Numbered from the stretch's first letter, positions 8,968 to 18,575 are shown. The stretch: 64,000 bases of DNA from Rikenellaceae bacterium (GCA_015060005.1 SUZI01000001.1:1-64000), one strand, 5' to 3'. Notes: a model not told the origin generated them from the sequence alone. Made by a program: numbers and translations.

Positions 8968-10296
8968 TTAGAATGAGAATACCAAACGACCCTGGAGTGC
9001 GTGGAAATTCTTGTCATAAGGATACTTATCACGCTCGAAGCAGTTATAAGTATAGTCAACCAACATATGAACGTACTTGTTGAACGAGTAGTTTACACCC
9101 AAAGTAACAGCGTGGAGCTTACCACCGCCGATAGACTTAGATGAAGCTGGATAGTCGAGCAACATACCCTCGTCGATGTACTGATCCTTTGGAAGGAAGT
9201 AGTATGCACCATCCTCGATGTCGTTCAAGCCTGTGTAGCTGTAACGAGCAACAATCTCCAAAGTCTTACCACGCATACCACCAACGATACCGTTCTTGCT
9301 GTCGTAGCGGTAAGGCTCACCGAAAATCATAAAGCCAGCCTCTACATAAGCACCGTGGAAGTTAGAAGTCTTAAGTGGATTACCTGCCTGCCAAGAAGCC
9401 AAAGAGCCCCAAGACCACTCAGTACCCAACTGATTCTTGAAGAGGGTCTCGTCATCACGCTCCTTAGCGATGCTCTTGTAGATGTACTCACCACGAGCAA
9501 AGAACTTAGGAGATACGTACATAGCCTCGAAACCGAGATTCAACACGTCAGAAGCCCAAGGCACCTGTGCGTTCATAAAGTCTGAGTTAGTGTCAACGTA
9601 TGTCTCGAAAGGAGTAGAGAGAGTAACGTTAGTCTTTACAACACCCTGATAGTTCTCACCAGAGGTAATCTTTGCATAGCGTGCGTTGATACCTACGTGG
9701 AAAGCATTGTTCTCAGAGTTGATAGGACGATACAACCAACGACCACCGAGAGTTACACCCTGGAAACCTGCCAACTGATCGTTGTAGAGGTTCTCAGCGA
9801 AGATACCCTGGTTAGCGAAGAACTTCTCACCTGCATACTTGTAAGCAACACCCAACTGACGACCAGCAGCCAAAGCACGTGTAGCAGCTGAACGAGAGAT
9901 GAAGTGGTAGCTACCGATAGAGGTGTTACCTGCCATATTTGATGGGTCGCAGAAATAACCAGCCTTGATAGACTGACTCTCACCCCAGCTGTACTGCAAG
10001 TAGATATCCTTCTGCTTGAACTTACCCTTAGAGAAATCGAAGTCAGCGTAGAAATACCAATCGTTGAACTTCATAGAGGTACGGATACGAGCATCGGTCA
10101 ATGCAGCACCCGACTTAAGTGGAGTGAAATCAGAGTGGTAGTATGCCACGTCTGCCATCATACGTGCACCAATAGTGAACTGTGCATCGTTGTTCTTACT
10201 ACCAATCTGGATAGTAGGAGCTGTGTCAAAATCCTGTGCAGCAACATTTGCCAGGGTAAAGAGTGCCACGATAGGCATCAATATATATTTTTTCAT
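8968..10296 (-). CDS. Phosphate-selective porin (OprO/OprP-like)
   Basis: A 442-residue outer-membrane protein with a signal peptide (cut near NVAAQ). The long alternating-strand barrel (SMKFNDWYFYADFDFS, DIYLQYSW) ends in VFSF. This matches the phosphate-selective porin O/P family, whose channels pass phosphate and related anions. As last gene of the glp operon it would admit glycerophosphodiesters or glycerol-3-phosphate to the periplasm, where GlpQ acts. The substrate role is inferred from the operon; family membership is well supported. Confidence 0.85.
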   Translation of the reverse strand: MKKYILMPIVALFTLANVAAQDFDTAPTIQIGSKNNDAQFTIGARMMADVAYYHSDFTPLKSGAALTDARIRTSMKFNDWYFYADFDFSKGKFKQKDIYLQYSWGESQSIKAGYFCDPSNMAGNTSIGSYHFISRSAATRALAAGRQLGVAYKYAGEKFFANQGIFAENLYNDQLAGFQGVTLGGRWLYRPINSENNAFHVGINARYAKITSGENYQGVVKTNVTLSTPFETYVDTNSDFMNAQVPWASDVLNLGFEAMYVSPKFFARGEYIYKSIAKERDDETLFKNQLGTEWSWGSLASWQAGNPLKTSNFHGAYVEAGFMIFGEPYRYDSKNGIVGGMRGKTLEIVARYSYTGLNDIEDGAYYFLPKDQYIDEGMLLDYPASSKSIGGGKLHAVTLGVNYSFNKYVHMLVDYTYNCFERDKYPYDKNFHALQGRLVFSF

Positions 10297-10350
10297 AACT
10301 TCTTTATTCGATTTATGAGTTAATACTTACTATTTAGACAAAGTCGCTGA

Positions 10351-11742
10351 TTAGTAACCAAGGCGATCCAAACAAGCTGAAGCGTTCTCAACCTTCTGTG
10401 CTGCATCTGGGTGACGCAAGCCCTTGTCAATCATATACTGCAATGTAAGCTCGGTACGGTTGGTGAACAAACCATCGAGGTAAGGAGCTGCGAAGTCGCT
10501 CTCACCATAGTGCCAATCACCGAAGTATACGTGCATCTGCTCCATAGTATCGAATGAGTATGGGTGGTTGAGCAAACCAGCACGACGAATCATATCGTGC
10601 ATCCAAGGAGCATTCATCTCGAAGTAGTTGTTAGGTGCACCTGCGATAGAAGGGCCAATGATGTGTGAGAGGTTGTCAACAGCGATGTCGATGTATGCTG
10701 CGTACTGAGTTGGGGTAATCTGGTCGTGCCACAAGAGGAAGCACATAGGAATCTGACCCTTATAGAGCTCAGCAGAGCGACGCAAAGACTCCCAAGAGAA
10801 GGTCTGAAGGATAACCTTACCGTTAGTGTTACCTACGTTAACCTTACCGTTTACATAGAAAGGAGTGTTGTCAGCCTCAGGAGCTGTGATTACGTTCCAA
10901 CCAAGGCGGTCCAACTCGTCGTATACCATCTGCTCGAAGTTAGATGGGTTCAACCAAGACTCCTTGAACTCGAGGTAGATACCTGGGCGGTTGCCTGTAT
11001 CCTGTGGGTCGTCAACATACTCGAAAGTATACTTAAGGCTAGTGTGTGGGTTAGCTGGATCCCAAGTACCTGTCAAAGTGTAAACACGGTCGCCATTAGC
11101 ATCACGCTTAAGCATCTTACCCTCGGCGTACATAATCTGATCCTCGAGTGAAGATACATACTGCTTCTGTGTAGAGAAAGCCTCACGAGCCTGCTCAGGC
11201 ATATCCTCGTTGAACCAAGTACCTGCGTCGAGCATCATCAACTCCTCGTAGAAATAAGACTTAGTGTAGAATGGGGTGAAGCTCAAACGGTCAGCCTTAA
11301 CCTGTGCCTCAGCCTCAGCCTTAGTCATACCTGCGTGGTCCATATAGAACTGAACACGTGTCTCAGGTACTGTCTCACCAAATACGTTCTCGATGTTAGT
11401 AGTACGCTTCAGGTTGTCATCGTGGTTAGCCAAGATAACACCATCCTTTGAGCACTGGAGGTCTGACTCCAAATAGTCAGCACCAATCTCACGAGCCCAA
11501 CGCCAAGCAGCCTCGGTCTCCTCTGGTACCCAGAACACTGAACCACGGTGTGCTACTACTGCCATATCGGGCACATAGTCGCGAACCCTCGCCATCTCTG
11601 GAGAGATGTGCTTTGTCTCGATGCTTGCTGCATCACGATCGATATTGGTTACATCCTGCTTCTCACAAGCGATGAGAGCGAAAACCATAACGAATGAAAC
11701 CAACGACATTGCAATTGTCTGCAAAAGATTTTTAGTTTTCAT
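10351..11742 (-). CDS. glpQ: Glycerophosphodiester phosphodiesterase lipoprotein GlpQ
   Basis: A 463-residue lipoprotein (lipobox LIAC, Cys26) with a GDPD TIM-barrel. The catalytic HRG near residue 65, ESD for metal binding near 95 and the second catalytic His in ANHDDN near 110 are all present. It hydrolyses deacylated phospholipids such as glycerophosphocholine to glycerol-3-phosphate and an alcohol, in the periplasm or at the surface. The ~150-residue insertion after the first motif is longer than in minimal GDPDs but usual for GlpQ-type enzymes. It lies between glpT and the porin gene. Confidence 0.92.
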   Translation of the reverse strand: MKTKNLLQTIAMSLVSFVMVFALIACEKQDVTNIDRDAASIETKHISPEMARVRDYVPDMAVVAHRGSVFWVPEETEAAWRWAREIGADYLESDLQCSKDGVILANHDDNLKRTTNIENVFGETVPETRVQFYMDHAGMTKAEAEAQVKADRLSFTPFYTKSYFYEELMMLDAGTWFNEDMPEQAREAFSTQKQYVSSLEDQIMYAEGKMLKRDANGDRVYTLTGTWDPANPHTSLKYTFEYVDDPQDTGNRPGIYLEFKESWLNPSNFEQMVYDELDRLGWNVITAPEADNTPFYVNGKVNVGNTNGKVILQTFSWESLRRSAELYKGQIPMCFLLWHDQITPTQYAAYIDIAVDNLSHIIGPSIAGAPNNYFEMNAPWMHDMIRRAGLLNHPYSFDTMEQMHVYFGDWHYGESDFAAPYLDGLFTNRTELTLQYMIDKGLRHPDAAQKVENASACLDRLGY

Positions 11743-11788
11743 ACAATTATTAAAATATTAGGTTAAAAAATAAGTATTTTGTTATATG

Positions 11789-13183
11789 TTATTTCTTGTG
11801 AGCAAGATACTTCTCCGCCTTGAAAGTAAGAGCCATAAAGAGCACTGACAAAACACAAGCACCCAACAGAAGGATGAAGGTCCAGTCCCAACCAGCGTGC
11901 TCAGCAACAAAACCGATAAGCATATTTGCCAACAGTGCTGTTCCGAAGAAGTAGCCGAAGAAACCTGTCAGACCAGCTGCTGTGCCCGCTGCATTCTTTG
12001 GAGCCAAATCCAACGCCTGAACACCAATAAGCATAACAGGACCATAGATGAAGAAACCAATAGCGATGAGCGAAACCATAGCCAGAGTGAAGTGTGCTGT
12101 GGTAGAGGCGTACCAATACAAGCCAAGAGCAAAGGCTACGATAACCATAAAGATAGCGGTAGGCAATGCACGACGGCCCTTGAAGACTGCATCAGAGAGC
12201 CAGCCACAGATAAGAGTACCTGGGATAGCAGCTGCCTCGTAAGCGAAGTAAGCCCAGCCAGCCTCCTTAATATCGAAACCATACTGCTCCTTAAGCAAGG
12301 TAGGAGCCCAATCCAAACATCCGTAGCGAATCATATATACGAACGCATTAGCGATAGCGATATACCACAGGAGCTTGTTGTTGAGGACATACTTGAAGAA
12401 AATCTCCTTGGTTGAAAGAACGGTCTCAGACTTCTCAGAGTAGTTCTGTGGGTAGTCGTTACGCCACTTCTCAACAGATGGCAGACCACAAGACTGTGGT
12501 GTGTCGCGGATGAGGATGTAAGCCAACAGAGCTACGAAGATAGCTACAACAGATGGGAATACATAGGTACCAACCAAGAAGTAGTACTCAGCATTCTGAC
12601 CGAAGAACCAGCAACCGAACCACATAGCACCATAAGCTGCCATAGGACCGATGAGAGCTCCACCTACGTTGTGAGCACAGTTCCAAACTGCCATCCAGGT
12701 ACCACGCTCCTTAACTGAGAACCAGTGAGTCATAACACGACCGCAAGGAGGCCATCCCATACCGCCAAACCATCCAATGAGGAAGTTCAGCACTGCCATA
12801 AGTGCGATAGCCCAAACCTTATGCTCGGAACCAAACGCTACGACAGGCACCATCATAAACATCATAGCAACAGACGCGAGAACCAAACCCAAAGGCAGGA
12901 ACACACGTGCATTACTACGGTCAGAAACACTACCCATCAAGAACTTTGAGAGTGCGTAAGCGATAGCGTTCATCGAGAGAACGATACCCAACTCACCCTT
13001 CTCAAATCCGAATGGAGCCATCTCGGGGATAGCCATCGAGAAGTTCTTTCTAACAAGGTAGAAGCCAGCATAGCCAATGAAAATACCGATAAAGACCTGC
13101 AAACGCTTTGACCAATAGTCGGAATTCACCTTGGCATCTGTACGTTCCGGCTTATATGCCGGAGGTGTCAAGAAATTTGCCAT
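11789..13183 (-). CDS. glpT: Glycerol-3-phosphate:phosphate antiporter GlpT (MFS)
   Basis: A 464-residue inner-membrane transporter of the organophosphate:phosphate antiporter family with about 12 membrane segments. GYAGFYLVRKNFS near residue 38 and the GWFGGMGWPPCGR segment near 140 are characteristic of the GlpT/UhpT group. It exchanges cytoplasmic phosphate for periplasmic glycerol-3-phosphate. Placement between glpC and glpQ supports GlpT over UhpT. Confidence 0.93.
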   Translation of the reverse strand: MANFLTPPAYKPERTDAKVNSDYWSKRLQVFIGIFIGYAGFYLVRKNFSMAIPEMAPFGFEKGELGIVLSMNAIAYALSKFLMGSVSDRSNARVFLPLGLVLASVAMMFMMVPVVAFGSEHKVWAIALMAVLNFLIGWFGGMGWPPCGRVMTHWFSVKERGTWMAVWNCAHNVGGALIGPMAAYGAMWFGCWFFGQNAEYYFLVGTYVFPSVVAIFVALLAYILIRDTPQSCGLPSVEKWRNDYPQNYSEKSETVLSTKEIFFKYVLNNKLLWYIAIANAFVYMIRYGCLDWAPTLLKEQYGFDIKEAGWAYFAYEAAAIPGTLICGWLSDAVFKGRRALPTAIFMVIVAFALGLYWYASTTAHFTLAMVSLIAIGFFIYGPVMLIGVQALDLAPKNAAGTAAGLTGFFGYFFGTALLANMLIGFVAEHAGWDWTFILLLGACVLSVLFMALTFKAEKYLAHKK

Positions 13184-13221
13184 AAGCTTTTTTTTAGTTA
13201 GGTTAATAATTAATTATGGTA

Positions 13222-14472
13222 TTACTTAATGTTATTCAATGCCTTAGTACGCTCGACATCCAACGCCTGAGCCAACAGCGAGATAGGATTCTCGACCTTG
13301 ACACCCGTAGACATCTCAATCTGCCACTTACAAGTCTCGCAGTCGCACGCAACAACACTCACTCCCAAATCGGCAATCTGCTTGAAGAGAGGTGCTCCGA
13401 TAGCCTGCGAATATTTATAGTTCTCACGCTTGAAACCATAGGTACCCGCAATGCCGCAGCATATAGAGTCGAGCATAATGAGCTCCAAGCCCGGAATCAT
13501 ACGCATAAGCGACGTAGAGTATATCGACCAGCCGAGTTTCTCCATATGGCAAGGTGTGTGGTAGGCTACACGCAGCTTAAAGTCATCGCGGAAAGCCAAC
13601 TTAATCTTACCCTCGTCAACAAGACGATACAGGAAACGTGTAGCAAGGTTAATCTGCTCGCGGACATCGCTATTATCCAAGCCAAGGATGTGGTGATACT
13701 CATCACGCAGAGTGAAGGTACAGGTGGTCGATGTAGCTATGACCTCACGATTCTGGGCAACCGAGCGGCGTACCTCCTCCAGGTTACGCTTTGCATCGCG
13801 TGAAGCCTGCTTGACGAGTCCATTGGAAATCTTTGCTACACCGCAGCAACGCTCCTTCTCCATAAGATTGACACCATAGCCAACAGCGTTAAGCACCTTA
13901 ACCAGGTCTTTACCCAGCTGGGGGTAGTTATAGTTGGCGTAGCAACCGTGGAAATAGGTTACCTGATTTGGCAACTCTGCCTGGTGCTTCGCAGCATGAC
14001 GCTTAAACCAGGTGGTAAATCGCTGCGACGCATATTGTGGGAAGGTACGGTGAGAGTCAATCTTCAGGGTCCAATCCATAATCTTCTTCACGGGCTTGAG
14101 CTTGACGGTTGTATTGACGATAGGGGCAAAAGTGGTTGCCAAACTACCCATAAAGTCGGTGTTTGCCAAAATCTGCTCACGCAGACCAGGGCGTTTCTTG
14201 CTATACTTAAGACGTGCGAGCTGGATGATGTCGCCAATCTTCACGTTAGATGGGCAAGCAACCTCGCATCGCTTACAATTCAAACAATATTTCAGAGCCT
14301 CATCGTAGAACAAAGGCTTCTTCAAACGATAACGCTCGCCGTCGGGTCCCGCCTGCTTTGGTCCAGGATACTCGGGATTGACCGCCGTAACAGGGCAATA
14401 GACAGTACAAATAGTACACTTGATGCACTGCTCGAAGTTGTTGCTCGATATGTTACTATTCTGGTAATTCAT
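13222..14472 (-). CDS. glpC: Anaerobic glycerol-3-phosphate dehydrogenase subunit C
   Basis: The start at 14472 (MNYQNSNIS) is chosen because AAGGAG lies just upstream and the longer ORF runs into glpB. The 416-residue protein has two 4Fe-4S clusters near the N-terminus (CIKCTICTVYCP and CLNCKRCEVACP) and later paired CCG-type domains (ERCCGVAK, DSICCGIAG). It anchors GlpAB and passes electrons to menaquinone. A standard partner of GlpA and GlpB. Confidence 0.94.
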   Translation of the reverse strand: MNYQNSNISSNNFEQCIKCTICTVYCPVTAVNPEYPGPKQAGPDGERYRLKKPLFYDEALKYCLNCKRCEVACPSNVKIGDIIQLARLKYSKKRPGLREQILANTDFMGSLATTFAPIVNTTVKLKPVKKIMDWTLKIDSHRTFPQYASQRFTTWFKRHAAKHQAELPNQVTYFHGCYANYNYPQLGKDLVKVLNAVGYGVNLMEKERCCGVAKISNGLVKQASRDAKRNLEEVRRSVAQNREVIATSTTCTFTLRDEYHHILGLDNSDVREQINLATRFLYRLVDEGKIKLAFRDDFKLRVAYHTPCHMEKLGWSIYSTSLMRMIPGLELIMLDSICCGIAGTYGFKRENYKYSQAIGAPLFKQIADLGVSVVACDCETCKWQIEMSTGVKVENPISLLAQALDVERTKALNNIK

Positions 14473-14488
14473 ACTCCTTAGCGAAATG

Positions 14489-15715
14489 TTATGCGTTAAT
14501 AATCTTATCTGCAACGTAGAGAGCGGTAGTGATAGCTACTCCACCACCCGTGCCCTCGACAATAGCGTTCTGCGACGCCAAAACAGAGCCGACAGCATAG
14601 AGATTGGCAACACTCTCGCCTCCAATCTTACAACGCAGCTGCTCGTCGGTGGTAACACCGTAGCCCATATATGGCTGGTGGGCATATAAATCCTGGTTGT
14701 ACCACTCCGAACGATGGGCATCGGCTGCGACATCCAAACCGAAGATAGGCTCGTAGATATGCTCCTGGCTCGCGATGATACCGTGGCTGAAGAAGCTACC
14801 GGTAGCAAGCACAAAGTTATCTGCCTCAAACTCCATATCGCCGTGATTGGCAGTCAAGATACTCTTCAGGCGACCACCCTCCATAACACCCTCGGTAACA
14901 TTGTCGCCCAAGAGATAGACACCACCCAGCTTCTGGAAGTAGTTCTTCAACTGAATCTGGGTACGTACGCCAGGGACAGATGCAGGCATAGTGGGGATGA
15001 AATAGAGAGGTACGCGTACCATAGAACGCAACGTAGTAACAGCCTCATCGTCAAACATACCGAACACAGCCGGCATAAAGAGTGCCTCAGCATCACCAAT
15101 CCTGCCCTTGAGTTCCTGGGCTATCTTTGAGAGGATATCGCCTGTCATAACACGTGCGATGTTGGTAGCACGCATCTCGGTAGCACTCTCACGCAGGTGT
15201 TCAAACTCCTTCAACGTAAGGGTGAAAGTCTCACAGTCGACACCTCGCTTGGCGAAGCAACTCTCCAAAAACTTTGGATAGAAGTCGATATAACCCTCGA
15301 AATTGACAAGTGCAACACGTCGCCACGGAAGCTCCTCCGCACTATCGAACGTTGCATAGTCGTCAAGCGTAAGCCACGCCGACTTAATCATTCCGATAGG
15401 AGTGATACGATAGTGATTACGGTTCTTGTCGCCCGAGCACTTGACACCTGCACGAGCAAAGATATCTTTCACAGCGTCGGCATAGTGCTCGACAGCCTCC
15501 AGACCAATCTTACGATAGGGATGCTCCTCCGACAATGAGGCGATACCCTGCAAAGGATTCTCTGCCGAGTCAAACAACTCGAAAGAGCCTGAACTGAAGT
15601 GCAACGCACTCTGTCCCGCAGAGATAATAGCCACCTTATGACCTCGCTCAGCAAGCGAGATACCACTCAAAAGACCACTCAAGCCTCCGCCAATGATAAT
15701 TGTTTCGTACTTCAT
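14489..15715 (-). CDS. glpB: Anaerobic glycerol-3-phosphate dehydrogenase subunit B
   Basis: A 408-residue flavoprotein with an N-terminal dinucleotide-binding motif (IIGGGLSGLLSG) and a C-terminal GTGGGVAI segment that closes the flavin site. It is the FMN subunit of the GlpABC complex, linking the GlpA active site to GlpC. It begins 2 nt after the glpA stop codon, so translation is likely coupled. Confidence 0.93.
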   Translation of the reverse strand: MKYETIIIGGGLSGLLSGISLAERGHKVAIISAGQSALHFSSGSFELFDSAENPLQGIASLSEEHPYRKIGLEAVEHYADAVKDIFARAGVKCSGDKNRNHYRITPIGMIKSAWLTLDDYATFDSAEELPWRRVALVNFEGYIDFYPKFLESCFAKRGVDCETFTLTLKEFEHLRESATEMRATNIARVMTGDILSKIAQELKGRIGDAEALFMPAVFGMFDDEAVTTLRSMVRVPLYFIPTMPASVPGVRTQIQLKNYFQKLGGVYLLGDNVTEGVMEGGRLKSILTANHGDMEFEADNFVLATGSFFSHGIIASQEHIYEPIFGLDVAADAHRSEWYNQDLYAHQPYMGYGVTTDEQLRCKIGGESVANLYAVGSVLASQNAIVEGTGGGVAITTALYVADKIINA

Positions 15716-15717
15716 AA

Positions 15718-17361
15718 TTAGTCCTTATTTGGGGTTACATCCTTCTTACCGACCATCTGATTGATGCCACACACACCATTGTAGAGCCACGAGGTGAACT
15801 GATTCTCCACCAACGTCTCGCCCCAAGCGATAGGATACATACCCTTCCATCGCTCGCCCAAGAACGACGCCAAGTCGTTCAACGTGCGGTCGGCACAGCC
15901 GTAAGCCTTACCGAGCAAGCCCGCAGCACGACAAGCACACAACTCACCCTGGCACGTACCCATACCCATACGGGTACGGCGACGCAGGTTGATGAGGTTG
16001 TGAACGTGAAGGTTATCTATCGCATAGTTAATCTCACCAACAGAGACCTGCTCACACTCACAAACGAGAGCATCGTCGTTGGCATTATGTGATGGGATAT
16101 AGCGACTCATAGTACCGTGTCTGCCCTCGGCAGCCTTCTGCTCGGTACTGAGCTCAATGATATGCTTACGCTTAGGATTCTCCGCCGTTGACTCCGAGCC
16201 TGGGAGTGGAGTCTTAGCAGTCAGACACTGTGCCTTGCTGCCCAACTTACGACAAGCCATATCGGTTGCCCACTCCGCCATCAAGCGATAGGTCATCAGC
16301 TTGCCACCTGTAATGGTGATGAAGCCCTCCAAACCATCACGCTCGGCGTGGTCAAGACAAACGATACCACGACTGATACTTCTGCCCGATGGGTCGTTGT
16401 CGGCAGCAACCAAAGGACGTACACCAGAGTAGGCACGCAAGATACGGGTATTAGCCAACACAGGAGCGAGGCGAGAGCCCTCACGCAAGAGAACATCCAC
16501 CTCCTCGGGGGTAACCTCATTCTTGTCGATATCCTCATAAGGGATACGGCTCGAGGTAGTACCTATAAGAGATATGGTATCGCCAGGAACAAGAATATCG
16601 GCATCGGCTGGCTTACGACAGCGGTTGATAACGACACTATTGACACGATGACCAAAGATAAGCAACGCACCCTTGGCTGGGAACATATTGATACGCACAC
16701 CCGCTAACTCGGCAACGTGAGCACCCCAGATTCCGCAAGCGTTAATCACCACATCGGCATAATAAGTCGACTCCGTACCATTCTTTATATGACGCAGATT
16801 GACGCCCTCGATACGATTCTGATTACGCACAAAGCCCACGACCTCGTTATAGGTGATGATGTCGGCTCCGTGAAGACGTGCATCGACGATGTTGGCTGTT
16901 GTCAAACGGAATGGGTCTACCGCTCCGTCGGGAACACGCACTGCACCAATTATATCGGGATTTACCGAAGGCTCCATACGGATTGCCTCCTTAGGGTCTA
17001 AAATCTCGGCACTGATACCAGCCTTCTGGCACGACTCAACAAATTTTGCCTGATACGAAAGGTCATCCTCGGGCAACGTGATAAACAAACCACCCGTCTC
17101 CTCGACGCAATGGCGTGAGATGCGACGCAGAATCATATTCTCGCTAATACACTCCGAAGCCGACTCCTGGTCGGTAACAGCATAGCGTGCTCCACTATGA
17201 AGCAGACCGTGGTTACGTCCCGTAGCACCAGCTGTAAAGTCCTTACGTTCAACAAGCAAAGTCTTAAGACCTCGCATAGCACAATCGCGTGCTGTACCAG
17301 CACCTGTTGCACCTCCACCGATGACAATTACATCGTAATGATTCTTTATGGTTTGTAACAT
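15718..17361 (-). CDS. glpA: Anaerobic glycerol-3-phosphate dehydrogenase subunit A
   Basis: A 547-residue FAD enzyme oxidising glycerol-3-phosphate to dihydroxyacetone phosphate. The FAD motif VIGGGATGAGTARD, the GATGRNHGLLHSGARY segment and the C-terminal BFD-like [2Fe-2S] region (CECEQVSVGE ... GTCQGELCACRA) are visible. It is first in the operon glpA-B-C-T-Q-porin. The start codon lies about 35 nt after the predicted transcript start, and operator-like repeats overlap the promoter. Confidence 0.95.
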   Translation of the reverse strand: MLQTIKNHYDVIVIGGGATGAGTARDCAMRGLKTLLVERKDFTAGATGRNHGLLHSGARYAVTDQESASECISENMILRRISRHCVEETGGLFITLPEDDLSYQAKFVESCQKAGISAEILDPKEAIRMEPSVNPDIIGAVRVPDGAVDPFRLTTANIVDARLHGADIITYNEVVGFVRNQNRIEGVNLRHIKNGTESTYYADVVINACGIWGAHVAELAGVRINMFPAKGALLIFGHRVNSVVINRCRKPADADILVPGDTISLIGTTSSRIPYEDIDKNEVTPEEVDVLLREGSRLAPVLANTRILRAYSGVRPLVAADNDPSGRSISRGIVCLDHAERDGLEGFITITGGKLMTYRLMAEWATDMACRKLGSKAQCLTAKTPLPGSESTAENPKRKHIIELSTEQKAAEGRHGTMSRYIPSHNANDDALVCECEQVSVGEINYAIDNLHVHNLINLRRRTRMGMGTCQGELCACRAAGLLGKAYGCADRTLNDLASFLGERWKGMYPIAWGETLVENQFTSWLYNGVCGINQMVGKKDVTPNKD

Positions 17362-17372
17362 ATTATATTGTG

Positions 17373-17402
17373 TTTCGCAATAAAATAAGTTTCATTTCGC
17401 AA
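17373..17402. promoter_or_regulatory. Probable GlpR operator at glpA (two TTTCGCAA copies)
   Basis: TTTCGCAA occurs at 17373-17380 and 17395-17402, 22 bp apart and so on about the same helix face. The second copy lies in AGTTTCATTTCG, which matches the arms of the inverted repeat at the regulator's own promoter. It abuts the glpA -7 box, a classic repressing position. TTTC(A/G)TTT-type half-sites are usual for DeoR-family repressors. Confidence 0.65.
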
Positions 17403-17433
17403 CAAAAATAAAACGTTTTTATTTAATAACAAA
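17403..17433 (-). promoter_or_regulatory. glp operon promoter
   Basis: On the minus strand TTTG (17430-17433), 19 nt and TATTTTTG (17403-17410) match the Bacteroidota consensus with ideal spacing. The predicted start of transcription is near 17,396, inside the operator-like repeats. Confidence 0.8.
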
Positions 17434-17568
17434 ATTTTTTGAGGAAAAAATAACATTATTTATTCATTAATTAATTAATTAAAATTTTGTAAAACAAGAG
17501 CAATTCAATTATTAATCAGGCAGTTAGCACGATAACACCAGCGATAAAATTTTATAACAAAAATGTTT

Positions 17569-17640
17569 AGTTTCGTTTTGATTAATATATTTTTTATTAT
17601 ATTTGCGATTGAAAAGAGTATTTTTTATCAAAATGAAACT
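17569..17640. promoter_or_regulatory. glpR promoter flanked by an inverted operator repeat
   Basis: AGTTTCGTTTTGAT (17569-17582) and ATCAAAATGAAACT (17627-17640) are inverted 14-bp arms with one mismatch. Between them lies TATATTTG (17598-17605), a -7 box, and the first arm supplies the TTTG -33 box (17-nt gap, slightly short). The second arm ends 3 nt before the ATG. This suggests autorepression by a DNA loop or by two bound dimers. Confidence 0.65.
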
Positions 17641-17643
17641 ACT

Positions 17644-18408
17644 ATGACTAAAGAAGAACGCCACGAACTAATACTTGAAACGCTCATCAAACACGAATCT
17701 GTGCAAGTATCGGACCTCTCTACATTGCTGGAGGTGTCAACTGTGACGATTCGAAAGGATTTAACAGAATTAGAGAAAGAAAACAAACTTTATCGTAGCC
17801 ACGGTAAGGCTATCCTGATAAATCCATATATCAACAACCGCTCGGTAAACGAGAAAGAGAAGCTCGCCACAGAGGAGAAGAATATAATAGGTAAGGCTGC
17901 GGCGGCGATGATAACCAAAGATGACTCTATCATCATAGCCTCGGGCACCACCGTGCACGCCTTGGCTCGCAACATACGCCCTATCCACAAGCTGACTGTC
18001 ATCTCGGCTTCGTTGCAGGTGTCGGAGATTTTGGCTAACAACGAGGCGATAGAGATTATACAGCTCGGTGGCACTCTGCGTCATAGTTCTAACTCGGTAG
18101 TGGGTAAGTATGCCGAGGGCATCCTGTCGAGTTTCTGTTGCAGTAAGCTCTTCTTGGGTGTGGATGGTATCGACTTAGAGTTCGGTATCACGACAACCGA
18201 CGTGAGAGAGGCTGACCTGAACAAGGAGATGATGCGTATAGCACAGAAGAGTATCGTGCTGGCAGACTCATCGAAGTTCCGCCGCCGAGGATTTAGTAAG
18301 ATTGCAAACATTGAGGAGGTCGACATAATCATAACCGACAGCGGCATACCCGACTCGATAGCCCGCCGCATAGAGGAGATGGGTATTGAGCTGATAATAG
18401 CACAGTAA
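17644..18408 (+). CDS. glpR: DeoR-family transcriptional repressor, probable GlpR
   Basis: The start is placed at MTKEERHELI, the usual beginning of the family, and not at the track's upstream Met. The 254-residue protein has an N-terminal winged HTH (VQVSDLSTLLEVSTVTIRKD) and a C-terminal DeoRC sugar-phosphate sensor domain (IASGTTVHALAR, FLGVDGID, LADSSKF). Divergent placement next to glpA and repeated operator-like motifs in the spacer support regulation of the glp operon, with glycerol-3-phosphate as likely inducer. Confidence 0.87.
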   Translation: MTKEERHELILETLIKHESVQVSDLSTLLEVSTVTIRKDLTELEKENKLYRSHGKAILINPYINNRSVNEKEKLATEEKNIIGKAAAAMITKDDSIIIASGTTVHALARNIRPIHKLTVISASLQVSEILANNEAIEIIQLGGTLRHSSNSVVGKYAEGILSSFCCSKLFLGVDGIDLEFGITTTDVREADLNKEMMRIAQKSIVLADSSKFRRRGFSKIANIEEVDIIITDSGIPDSIARRIEEMGIELIIAQ

Positions 18409-18431
18409 CGATACCTATATAATATATAGAG

Positions 18432-18464
18432 CTGCATCTTTCCGAGTGAGAGATGCAGTTCTTT
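18432..18464 (+). terminator. Terminator after glpR
   Basis: CTGCATCT and AGATGCAG form an 8-bp stem with an 11-nt loop, followed by TTCTTTG, 24 nt after the stop codon. Confidence 0.65.
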
Positions 18465-18493
18465 GTTCTTGCGGAACAAGAAAAATCAAAATT

Positions 18494-18567
18494 AACCTTT
18501 CAGTTTTTAGCTCTACCTTGTAAGCGGTAGATTCCCATCGCCTTGCAGAGCAAGTCGGGGAATGACG
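18494..18567. repeat. REP-like hairpin element, copy A
   Basis: It shares CTTT(C/T)AGTTTTTAG, GTAGATTCCCATCGCC and AGTCGGGGAATGACG with copy B. The inner hairpin is CTTGC-AGA-GCAAG and the outer arms ATTCCC/GGGGAAT pair. The ATTCCC...GGGAATGACG form resembles REP/dRS3-type elements known from many bacteria. Confidence 0.7.
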
Positions 18568-18575
18568 GGCTTGGC

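Noticed and set aside
7967-8971. 334-aa plus-strand ORF opposite der
   Set aside because: Antisense to a clear Der GTPase; a codon-bias shadow.
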